Shown here: piece by piece, positions 6,705-13,192 of the stretch
Layout: each line of letters starts with the position of its first letter
How positions within the stretch are numbered: position 1 is the stretch's first letter
Assembly (NCBI GenBank): GCA_003650865.1
Contig: QMSN01000009.1
Span: forward strand, 1-13,785
Source: Thermoprotei archaeon
GTDB taxonomy: Archaea; Thermoproteota; Methanomethylicia; Nezhaarchaeales; WYZ-LMO8
DNA length: 13,785 nt
Direction: 5' to 3'
The notes under the pieces: generated by a model
Databases searched by the model: none
What the model was told of the DNA's origin: nothing
Seen by the model: the letters and a program-made list of their open reading frames with translations, nothing else
Translations under genes and position numbers: made by a program

Positions 6705-6735
6705 GAAGCAACTCAAGACGAAAATTCTGTTTGAG

Positions 6736-7446
6736 ATGAGAGTTCTCGTAAGCGTAGTCGACGCATCAGAGGCTCTTGAAGCCCTAGCTGGTGGAGCTGA
6801 CATAATAGACGTCAAGGACCCCTCAAGGGGCTCCTTAGGCGCGCCCAGCAAGCATAGGGTTCTTGAGGTTAAGCTAGCTCTACCACCCACAGCAACTGTA
6901 AGTGCAGCTCTAGGCGACGACCCGAGGAGCCGTGAAGTCCTAAGCTTAGCTCGTGAAGCCTCGAAGCTTGGGCTCAGCTACATTAAGGCTGGAAGCTTGG
7001 GTTTGAAGAGCGTTGAGGAAGCTACTGAGGTCTACAGGGCCATTAAGTCCATGAGTGGAGGAGTTGAGGTTGTAGCAGTTGCCTACGCCGACTTCTCGGA
7101 GTGTGGGTGCTTAAGCCCCATGGAGGTCCTCGAGGCGGCTTACAAGTCCGACCTAGGGGTCTTCATGATAGACACCTACAAGAAGGACGGTAGATCAACG
7201 TTTGACCACTTAAGCGAGGACTACTTGGTTGAAGTTCGGAGAGCGGCTTTGAGCAGGGGCATGACCATGGCTCTAGCTGGATCCCTTAAGCTGAGACACG
7301 TCGAGAAGGTGTTTAGGGTAAACCCGCACATAGTTGGGTTTAGAGGAGCTGTCTGTGAAGGAGGCCGTTTAGGGAGGGTATCGAGGAGGAGGGTTGAGGA
7401 GCTAGTCTCCAAGTATAGAGTGCTCAGCCTATCACTGTGCAAGTAG
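6736..7446 (+). CDS. mfnB: (5-formylfuran-3-yl)methyl phosphate synthase (methanofuran biosynthesis)
   Basis: MfnB makes 4-(hydroxymethyl)-2-furancarboxaldehyde phosphate from two molecules of glyceraldehyde 3-phosphate, the first furan-forming step of methanofuran synthesis. It is a TIM-barrel enzyme. With the start at the ATG 6736 (236 residues) the catalytic lysine falls at Lys27 in IIDVKDPSRGSLGAP, the same number as in the Methanocaldococcus enzyme. The second active-site lysine is Lys150 in IDTYKKDGR, matching the Methanocaldococcus motif DTAVKDGK. Other shared motifs are SAALGD, YIKAG, AYAD, FDHL, ALAGSLK and GFRGAVCEGGR. An ATG at 6703 would add eleven residues but would lie upstream of the predicted transcription start. 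The gene is the only methanofuran gene here on the plus strand and overlaps mfnE tail to tail by 23 bases. Confidence 0.94.
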   Translation: MRVLVSVVDASEALEALAGGADIIDVKDPSRGSLGAPSKHRVLEVKLALPPTATVSAALGDDPRSREVLSLAREASKLGLSYIKAGSLGLKSVEEATEVYRAIKSMSGGVEVVAVAYADFSECGCLSPMEVLEAAYKSDLGVFMIDTYKKDGRSTFDHLSEDYLVEVRRAALSRGMTMALAGSLKLRHVEKVFRVNPHIVGFRGAVCEGGRLGRVSRRRVEELVSKYRVLSLSLCK

Positions 7447-8077
7447 CCTCAAGCTCCCTGTCCTCTATAACCATCTTCACAGCCTCGAGATTTAAGCCAT
7501 TAACAACTACGCACCTCAACTTAAACTCAGATAGAAGTTCTGGGAGTAGGGGGTCTAGACATGTATCTCCAAGGAGCTTTAAGTCCTCGGGGCTCAGCCT
7601 CCTCAAGAGCCTCTTGTCCTTCAAGCTTAAGTAAACTCCGTCGACATCCTTTACAAGCACCAGCTTCTTAGCGTTACAGGCCTTAGCTATAGCTGCGGCG
7701 ATGCAGTCAGATGCAGCTCTCCACGAGTGCTCAAGCATGTCTAGGCTGTTGACTATGCAGCTCGGCAGGATTATCGGGATGAAGGCGTGCACAAAGCGTT
7801 TAGCGTCAGCTATGGATCTGACGGCGATTGAACCCTCAATTAGGTCGCTCAGCATAAGCCCATACTGGTCTACCGCTAGCAGGGCCATTTCGTGAGCTAC
7901 GTCATCGCTGAAGCCATAAGCCTTCTGAGCTAGCCTAACAGCATCGGCAAACGGCCCTCCACCAGGCGTGACTAGACAGCTCCTACCTTTAAGCCAAGAG
8001 GATAAGCATCGACATAGGGCCCTAAGCCCTTCAACGTGCCCGTACATGGATCCCCCTATCTTAATGACGAAATCCAT
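7424..8077 (-). CDS. mfnE: [5-(aminomethyl)furan-3-yl]methyl phosphate kinase (methanofuran biosynthesis)
   Basis: MfnE transfers a phosphate from ATP to the aminomethylfuran phosphate, giving the diphosphate used by MfnF. It belongs to the amino acid kinase family. The 217 residues show the N-terminal VIKIGGSMY nucleotide loop, TPGGGPFADAVR, EHSWRAASDCIAAAIAKA, VKDVDGVYL (the family's Asp-x-Asp-Gly stretch) and the C-terminal CVVVNGLN. These closely follow the pattern of methanogen MfnE, which separates it from UMP or aspartate kinases. Start is ATG 8077, inside the end of mfnF (22-base overlap), so the two are translationally linked. Its 3' end overlaps the 3' end of mfnB on the other strand by 23 bases. 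The upstream GGGGG run is rather far from the start, consistent with coupling to mfnF. Confidence 0.92.
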   Translation of the reverse strand: MDFVIKIGGSMYGHVEGLRALCRCLSSWLKGRSCLVTPGGGPFADAVRLAQKAYGFSDDVAHEMALLAVDQYGLMLSDLIEGSIAVRSIADAKRFVHAFIPIILPSCIVNSLDMLEHSWRAASDCIAAAIAKACNAKKLVLVKDVDGVYLSLKDKRLLRRLSPEDLKLLGDTCLDPLLPELLSEFKLRCVVVNGLNLEAVKMVIEDRELEATCTVIG

Positions 8078-9120
8078 CGCTCGACGTCTACCCCCATCCT
8101 ATACGCCAAGTATACTGCTAGCGAGGCTGAAGTTAAAGCTATGGAGTTCTCGCGCCCCACCAAGCTCCTAATAAGCTTACAGTCGAGCCCAACCCTCTCA
8201 ATAGCCTTAGAGGCTATGAAGTCCCCTAAGCCAGCTGCAACCCCCACACTAACTTCAAGGTCCCTCTCAGCCAGCCAGCTTAGGACTTGGCAGAGCCCAT
8301 CGAAGACTGCCTCGACAAGCTTCTCATGCACAAAGCGAGCTATAAGCCTCGTCTGGTTGAAGTTGAGCATGCCCTCATCAGCGCAGACAGCTCTCGAAAT
8401 CCTGTTGTGGCAGTCGGCTAAGCCCCTACCCCTACCATCAGGGGTGTCGACGTCGTACTCGCCTTCGCTTATGTAGCCCAAAACCAAGTTCACGTCAGCA
8501 GTGTTAGCAAAGTACTCAGACGCCACTCTACACCAAGACCCAGCTAGGGGGACACACCTAACAATTGAGGATATAGGAGTCCTCAGAGAACCAACGTAAA
8601 CTATCTCCCCCAGCTTCATTTTCTCAACGTCGTTTAAGCCTCGAGCAGCAACTCCTCCAACCACTGGAGTTATAGTGGTGGTCGTGCTGCCTACATCAAC
8701 AAGCACGCAGTCACCATAAAGCATGGAGGCAAGCCACCCTACACACCACCAGTTCGCCGCTGCAACCTCCATGTACCTCTCAGCAGCCTCATCAGGATTT
8801 AAGAGGTCACCCCTGACCGTCACGACCTTGAGGTCGCCTAGAGCCTCAAGAGAAGCCTTAACCACGGCTTCAACACCCTCTCGCTTATCCTTGAAGATGT
8901 CCGATAGCTCAGCAGTCATGGTCAAAGCAGCTGCCTCAATTCTCGAGCAACCCAGCATCTCAATAGCTCGCCTAATAGCTGCAGCTAAACCCTCGACCCC
9001 CTTAATCCATATAGGGTAGTAGAGCTTAACCGACGTGAGCTTAGGGTTAGGGCTTAAAGTAAACGAGGAAGCCTTAATGTTAGCTCCACCAACATCTAAA
9101 GCAACTATCACTTCCTCCAC
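8056..9120 (-). CDS. mfnF: MfnF-type ASKHA protein: (4-{4-[2-(gamma-glutamylamino)ethyl]phenoxymethyl}furan-2-yl)methanamine synthase
   Basis: MfnF joins the furan diphosphate made by MfnE to gamma-glutamyl-tyramine, forming the methanofuran core. Earlier annotation called the family H4MPT-linked C1 transfer pathway protein or hydantoinase-like. It has the ASKHA actin-like fold: phosphate-1 loop VALDVGGANIK (about 5-15), phosphate-2 loop VLVDVGSTTTTITPV (about 140-155) and an adenosine-type motif AAGLGDFIASKAIERVG near 300. I place the start at GTG 9120 (354 residues), directly before MEEVIVALDVGG-like sequence. A TATA-like CTTTAAGC at 9141-9148 would start transcription at about this codon, and there is no Shine-Dalgarno sequence, so the mRNA is probably leaderless. 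A TTG at 9186 would add 22 residues of un-family-like sequence. GTG 9111 is also possible. First gene of the mfnF-mfnE operon. Confidence 0.92.
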   Translation of the reverse strand: MEEVIVALDVGGANIKASSFTLSPNPKLTSVKLYYPIWIKGVEGLAAAIRRAIEMLGCSRIEAAALTMTAELSDIFKDKREGVEAVVKASLEALGDLKVVTVRGDLLNPDEAAERYMEVAAANWWCVGWLASMLYGDCVLVDVGSTTTTITPVVGGVAARGLNDVEKMKLGEIVYVGSLRTPISSIVRCVPLAGSWCRVASEYFANTADVNLVLGYISEGEYDVDTPDGRGRGLADCHNRISRAVCADEGMLNFNQTRLIARFVHEKLVEAVFDGLCQVLSWLAERDLEVSVGVAAGLGDFIASKAIERVGLDCKLIRSLVGRENSIALTSASLAVYLAYRMGVDVERWISSLR

Positions 9121-9140
9121 CGCAACAATTAAATTTGAGA

Positions 9141-9148
9141 GCTTAAAG
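9141..9148 (-). promoter_or_regulatory. TATA-like box of the mfnF-mfnE operon
   Basis: CTTTAAGC on the minus strand, centred about 25 bases upstream of the GTG at 9120. This spacing implies a leaderless transcript, matching the lack of a ribosome binding site before that GTG. An AT-rich AATTTAATT nearer the gene (9127-9135) is too close to the start to serve it. Confidence 0.4.
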
Positions 9149-9194
9149 TAAAAGTTGAGGTTTTCCCGTTCATGCTTGGTGCACAACTGATGTT

Positions 9195-9240
9195 AGTGTT
9201 ACCATAATTTTTAACATTTATTAAAACATGCGATAACACT
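9195..9240. repeat. Inverted repeat in the mfnF/cobN divergent region (possible operator)
   Basis: AGTGTTA at 9195-9201 and TAACACT at 9234-9240 are perfect inverted 7-mers, with 32 AT-rich bases between them. The right arm touches the cobN TATA box at 9240-9246, so a protein bound there could block transcription of the chelatase genes. Nothing in this window identifies the regulator. Confidence 0.35.
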
Positions 9241-9246
9241 TATATA
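9240..9246 (+). promoter_or_regulatory. TATA box of the cobN-chlI operon
   Basis: TTATATA, a strong archaeal core, predicts a plus-strand start near 9268-9270 and a leader of about 20 nt before the ATG at 9291. The sequence before the start codon includes GGTGG at 9286-9290. Confidence 0.6.
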
Positions 9247-9290
9247 CCCATGCTTCTTAAAGCTCTCTAAGCTCAAGCCTAAACTGGTGG

Positions 9291-11693
9291 ATGAGAGTGA
9301 GCAGGGAGGCCAGTGGACATAGGCCCCTCATAGCCGTCATCTTGGGTTATGGGGCCTCAGCCCTCAAGGAGCTTTCAAAGGCGTTGAGCAGTGAAGCTGA
9401 GAGGCTAGGCTTCAGCTTCTTGGTTACAAGCGTTGACAATAGCCTTAAGCACCTCAACGAGCTGCGCAAAGCTAGGGTTATACTGGTTTATGGACATGAG
9501 CTGCCCCACGAAGTCGAGGAGCTCCTAAGGCACTCCACTTGCCCAGTAATATCGATAAGCGAAGCCCTAGGCTCCCTGTCTAACGCCAGCCCTGAGGTGG
9601 TCTTTAAGGCCGCGCTCTTCATGAAGCTTGGAGGAGAGGATAACCTTAAAGGCCTTGTCCTTCTCTTAGCTAGAGAAGCCGGCTTCCAAGTTGATGTACC
9701 GGAGCCCGTGGAGGTCCCTTGGCACGGGATATATCACCCTAAGCTAGGCCTCTTCGAGGATGTTGAGGCATACTTGAAGTCCTATTACAACTCGGATAAG
9801 CCCTTAGTAGCCCTCCTTTACCACAGGACCCTATGGCTATACAAGCTGATTAGGCCTGTTGAGCTTTTGATCGAGAAGCTTGAGGCGCTAGACCTAGGAG
9901 TAATACCCATATTCACGTGTAACTATAGGGATCCAGCTCTCGGCGTTGAGAGGAGGGAGGAGGTTCTCAAGCTCTTCTTAATTCGAGATGGCAAGCCCAT
10001 CGTCGACTTAATACTCGACTTAACCTTCTTCTCTCCACTAGGCCGCTTTAAGGGCGACTTAGAGTCAACTGATGAGCTTGAGATCTTGAGGAAGCTTGAC
10101 GTGCCTCTCATAAGCCTCGTAACGTCCTTCTATAAGACCGTAGAGGAGTGGCTTGAAGATCCTAGAGGAGTCGACTTCTTATCTCAAGTTTATCGTGTAG
10201 TCATGCCTGAGATAGATGGAGGAGTTGAGCCCATACCCCTCCTCTTCAGCAGAGTGGAGGATGACGGAAGCAAGAGGTATGAGGAGTATAAGGAGCACGT
10301 GGAGTACGTCGCTAAGAGGGTTAAGAGGTGGATTGAGCTTAGGAGGAAGCCTCCGCACGAGAGAAGGATTGCCATCATACTCATAAACCCGCCCTGTAAG
10401 GGGCTTGAAGCCAGCGTTGGGGTCGGCATGGGCCTCAACGTCCCCGAGAGCGTGGTTAAGCTTCTACACAAGCTTAAGGAGCACGGGTACCAAGTTGGTG
10501 ACTGGATACCTCAAAGCGGCGATGAGCTCGTCAAGTTCATACTTGACAGGAAGGCCATAAGCGAGTTTAGGTGGACCCCGATAGAGGATGTTGTCAGTAG
10601 AGGTGGAGCAGTGGGCTTCGTAGGCCTAGACGAGTACTTAGAGTGGTTCATGGAGCTCCCCGAGGAGACCCGTAAGAGAATGGTTGAGGTTTGGGGTAGA
10701 CCTGAAGACGTCTTAAGCGGCTCCTGCAGCAGAGAGCTCGCTGGAATGGTCTATGAAGGAAGGTTTGTAGTGCCAGGAGTGCTCTTCGGCAACGTCTTGG
10801 TGATGTGTCAACCGAAGTTTGGATGTGCTGGGCCAGCATGTGACGGTAGAGTGTGCAAAATACTCCACGATCCACTGACCCCTCCACCACACCAGTGGCT
10901 TGCAGCTTACAGGTGGGTTACGAGGGTGTTTAGAGCTGACGTACTCATCCACTTTGGAACTCACGGTTACCTAGAGTTCAGGCCGGGCAAAGGAGTTGGC
11001 CTCTCACCATCCTGCTGGCCTGAGATAACGGTGGATGATACCCCTCACGTCTACGTCTACAACGTCTCAAACCCCATGGAGGGGGTCATAGCTAAGAGGA
11101 GGGGGTACGCGGTCATAGTAGATCATCTCTACCCACCCATGTCCAACGCACAAGTTCTAGATGAGGTTGAAGAGCTACTAGCTCAGTACTCTAAGGCTAA
11201 GGGGTTAGGTGACTACGAGAGAGCTAAAATAGTCTTTGAAGAGCTACTGGACAAAGCCAAGCAGAGCAACATTCAAGTCTCTTCTCAAGACCCTGAGAGA
11301 GCTGTAGAGGAGATACACAGGTATGTGACCGCTGTTAGGAGTAGCCAAATTGAGCTTGGCCTCCACGTCTTCGGACACCCACCTCGCGACCCCGAGGTAC
11401 TCTCTAACTACGTCGTCACGCTCATGACGTACGACACTCATGCATATCCATCCATAATAAGAGTTCTAGCCGAAGCCCTAGGCCTAGACTACGACGAGAT
11501 GAGGAAGGCCCCCTTAACCTATAATGCCAAGCTAGGCTTGACGAACCAGCAGATCATCGATAAGCTCAGGGAAGTCTCGAAGAGAGTCCTCGAGAGGCTC
11601 TTACGCTCTAAGAGCCCGCCCAGCGATGACGCCATAATAAACCTGTTAAGCGAGGAGGTGGCTGCATGCTTGGGCGTGAAGCTGTTCAGTTAG
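9291..11693 (+). CDS. cobN: CobN-type metal chelatase large subunit, N-terminal part of a split protein
   Basis: N-terminal 800 residues of a CobN/ChlH-family chelatase large subunit, which binds the tetrapyrrole and metal and works with AAA+ partners that hydrolyse ATP. Cobalt into a corrinoid precursor is the usual CobN job; magnesium for ChlH is unlikely in an archaeon. Family landmarks: VGVGMGLNVPESVVKLLHKL near 380-400, LHDPLTPPPHQWLAAYRW near 525-542, and the hallmark HFGTHGYLE (554-562) with PGKGVGLSPSCWPE, homologous to the metal/porphyrin site of ChlH. A cysteine group C506, C512, C517, C522 precedes it. The chain ends at TAG 11691-11693, about where full-length CobN continues; the rest is in the next gene, one frame back, with 28 bases of overlap. 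ATG 9291 is touched by GGTGG; GTG 9297 is an alternative start with better spacing. Confidence 0.9.
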   Translation: MRVSREASGHRPLIAVILGYGASALKELSKALSSEAERLGFSFLVTSVDNSLKHLNELRKARVILVYGHELPHEVEELLRHSTCPVISISEALGSLSNASPEVVFKAALFMKLGGEDNLKGLVLLLAREAGFQVDVPEPVEVPWHGIYHPKLGLFEDVEAYLKSYYNSDKPLVALLYHRTLWLYKLIRPVELLIEKLEALDLGVIPIFTCNYRDPALGVERREEVLKLFLIRDGKPIVDLILDLTFFSPLGRFKGDLESTDELEILRKLDVPLISLVTSFYKTVEEWLEDPRGVDFLSQVYRVVMPEIDGGVEPIPLLFSRVEDDGSKRYEEYKEHVEYVAKRVKRWIELRRKPPHERRIAIILINPPCKGLEASVGVGMGLNVPESVVKLLHKLKEHGYQVGDWIPQSGDELVKFILDRKAISEFRWTPIEDVVSRGGAVGFVGLDEYLEWFMELPEETRKRMVEVWGRPEDVLSGSCSRELAGMVYEGRFVVPGVLFGNVLVMCQPKFGCAGPACDGRVCKILHDPLTPPPHQWLAAYRWVTRVFRADVLIHFGTHGYLEFRPGKGVGLSPSCWPEITVDDTPHVYVYNVSNPMEGVIAKRRGYAVIVDHLYPPMSNAQVLDEVEELLAQYSKAKGLGDYERAKIVFEELLDKAKQSNIQVSSQDPERAVEEIHRYVTAVRSSQIELGLHVFGHPPRDPEVLSNYVVTLMTYDTHAYPSIIRVLAEALGLDYDEMRKAPLTYNAKLGLTNQQIIDKLREVSKRVLERLLRSKSPPSDDAIINLLSEEVAACLGVKLFS
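11654..11660 (+). promoter_or_regulatory. Shine-Dalgarno sequence of the second cobN gene, inside the first
   Basis: GGAGGTG, matching the archaeal anti-Shine-Dalgarno, lies five bases before the ATG at 11666 and within the last codons of the first cobN gene. It supports genuine re-initiation of translation rather than a sequencing frameshift. Confidence 0.65.
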
Positions 11694-13192
11694 ATGGGTC
11701 AAGGTTGAAGAGGGCTGTAGAGCTCTTTAAGCTAGCTGTCAATTTAGCATATAGGATAGAGAAGTGTGAGATTGAGATAGACAGCTTCTTAAACGCCATG
11801 GCTGGAGGCTACGTAGAGGCTGGCCCCAGCGGCGCTTTAACTAGAGGCAGAATAAACGCCTTGCCTACTGGGAGGAACTTCTACGCCGTTGATCCTAGAG
11901 TGATACCCACCAAGGCCGCTTGGAGAATCGGCGTTGAGACAGCTGAAAAGCTCATAGAGTTCTACCGGGCTAAGCACGGCAGGTATCCTGAAGCTGTAGG
12001 GCACTGGCTTTGGAGCTTAGACGCCTATAAAGCCGATGGAGAGCAGATTTCTCAAATACTCTACTTGATGGGCGTCAAGCCCGTGTGGTCATCCGATGGG
12101 TCGGTTGAGGGGCTTGAGGTCATACCGCTCGAGGAGCTTGGCAGGCCTAGGATAGACAACATCGTCAGGATAAGTTCCATTCTGCGGGACACCATGATGT
12201 GCTTCGTTGAGATGATAGATGAAGCCGTTAAAATGGTCTTAGAGCTCGACGAACCCCCAGACCTCAACTACGTCAAGAAGCACTACGAGCAGGCCAAGAG
12301 CAAGCTAATTGAGATGGGTGTAGAGCCTAGCGAGGCAGAGCTCAAAGCTAGGTCTAGGGTCTACGGCGACGCCCCCGGCTCCTACGGAGCAGGAGTAAAC
12401 TTGGCGGTTGAGGCGTCAGCTTGGAGGGACTCTGAGGACCTAGCTAAGGTGTGGATTCACTGGAGTTGCTACTCGTACGGCAAGGGGGTCTACGGGGTTA
12501 GAAATGTCGAGGGCTTAGTGGTTGGATTAAAGGCAGTTGACGTGGTCACGAGGAACCACGCCAGCGACGAGCATGACCCGCTAAACTGCTGCTGCTACTT
12601 CTCATATCACGGAGGCTTCTACAACGCGGTTAAGGCGTTAACAGGTAGGAACGACGTGGAGATAGCGATAGTGGACACCAGAGACATAAATCGCACTGAA
12701 GTTAGAGAGATGAAAGCTGAAGTAGAGCGCGTTGTTAGAGCTAAGCTCTTGAACCCCGTCTGGATATCCGAGATGAAGAAGCACGGCTATAGAGGGGCCT
12801 CAGAGTTCTCCAAGAAGATACTCCACCTATACGGATGGTCGGCAACGGCTAGGATAGTCGACGACTGGGTCTTCAATGAGATAGCCTCCACATACGCCTT
12901 AAACGAAGAGATGAAGAAGTGGTTTATGGAGAACAACGTGTGGGCCCTCGAAGAGATATCGAGGAGGCTCATAGAGGCCGCTGAGAGAGGGCTTTGGAGA
13001 GCTGACGAGGAGACTCTGAAGAGGCTCAAGGGAGTTTACGGGGAGATTGAGGGGGTCATGGAGGAAATGGTTACAACGCCAGGTATGCATCAGGGCGGGG
13101 CCATAAACATAGTGACACCCGACGACTATGAGGTCTGGGGTGAGAAGATATCCAACGTCTCGAGGGTGTGGGATGAGGTGAAGAAGAGGTGA
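11666..13192 (+). CDS. cobN: CobN-type metal chelatase large subunit, C-terminal part of a split protein
   Basis: C-terminal 508 residues of the CobN-family large subunit, continuing the preceding gene. Family motifs are LPTGRNFYAVDP (66-77), GHWLWSLDAYK, VYGDAPGSYGAGVN (232-245), SYGKGVYG, DEHDPLNCCCYFSYHGG (301-317), KLLNPVWISEMKKHGYRGASE and VDDWVFNEIAS (398-408), in normal order and spacing. Together the two parts make about 1,300 residues, the length of an intact CobN. The ATG at 11666 has its own GGAGGTG five bases upstream, and overlap with the previous gene is 28 bases. The usual LDSDDYYQYHGG-like motif reads LNCCCYFSYHGG here, with three cysteines at 308-310 replacing acidic or small residues. 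The stop overlaps the GTG of the chlI-like gene. Whether the substrate is a corrinoid or another tetrapyrrole is not shown. Confidence 0.9.
   Translation: MLGREAVQLDGSRLKRAVELFKLAVNLAYRIEKCEIEIDSFLNAMAGGYVEAGPSGALTRGRINALPTGRNFYAVDPRVIPTKAAWRIGVETAEKLIEFYRAKHGRYPEAVGHWLWSLDAYKADGEQISQILYLMGVKPVWSSDGSVEGLEVIPLEELGRPRIDNIVRISSILRDTMMCFVEMIDEAVKMVLELDEPPDLNYVKKHYEQAKSKLIEMGVEPSEAELKARSRVYGDAPGSYGAGVNLAVEASAWRDSEDLAKVWIHWSCYSYGKGVYGVRNVEGLVVGLKAVDVVTRNHASDEHDPLNCCCYFSYHGGFYNAVKALTGRNDVEIAIVDTRDINRTEVREMKAEVERVVRAKLLNPVWISEMKKHGYRGASEFSKKILHLYGWSATARIVDDWVFNEIASTYALNEEMKKWFMENNVWALEEISRRLIEAAERGLWRADEETLKRLKGVYGEIEGVMEEMVTTPGMHQGGAINIVTPDDYEVWGEKISNVSRVWDEVKKR

Noticed and set aside
6703..6735. 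An upstream ATG start for mfnB adding 11 residues.
   Set aside because: It would precede the predicted transcription start, and only the ATG at 6736 puts the catalytic lysine at position 27 as in known MfnB.
8036..9019. Plus-strand reading frames opposite mfnE and mfnF.
   Set aside because: Ser/Pro-rich composition, no known domain, and fully antisense to clearly identified genes.
9121..9186. An upstream TTG start for mfnF adding 22 residues.
   Set aside because: The added sequence is not family-like and contains the probable promoter; the ASKHA domain begins right after GTG 9120.
9195..9240. The inverted repeat as a NikR-type operator.
   Set aside because: The half-sites look similar to a GTGTTAC-type arm as I remember it, but the spacing is about twice what a NikR site would need, so I do not assign a regulator.
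11666..11693. Programmed -1 frameshifting to join the two CobN parts.
   Set aside because: No X-XXY-YYZ slippery heptamer is visible in the overlap, and the second part has its own strong ribosome binding site.
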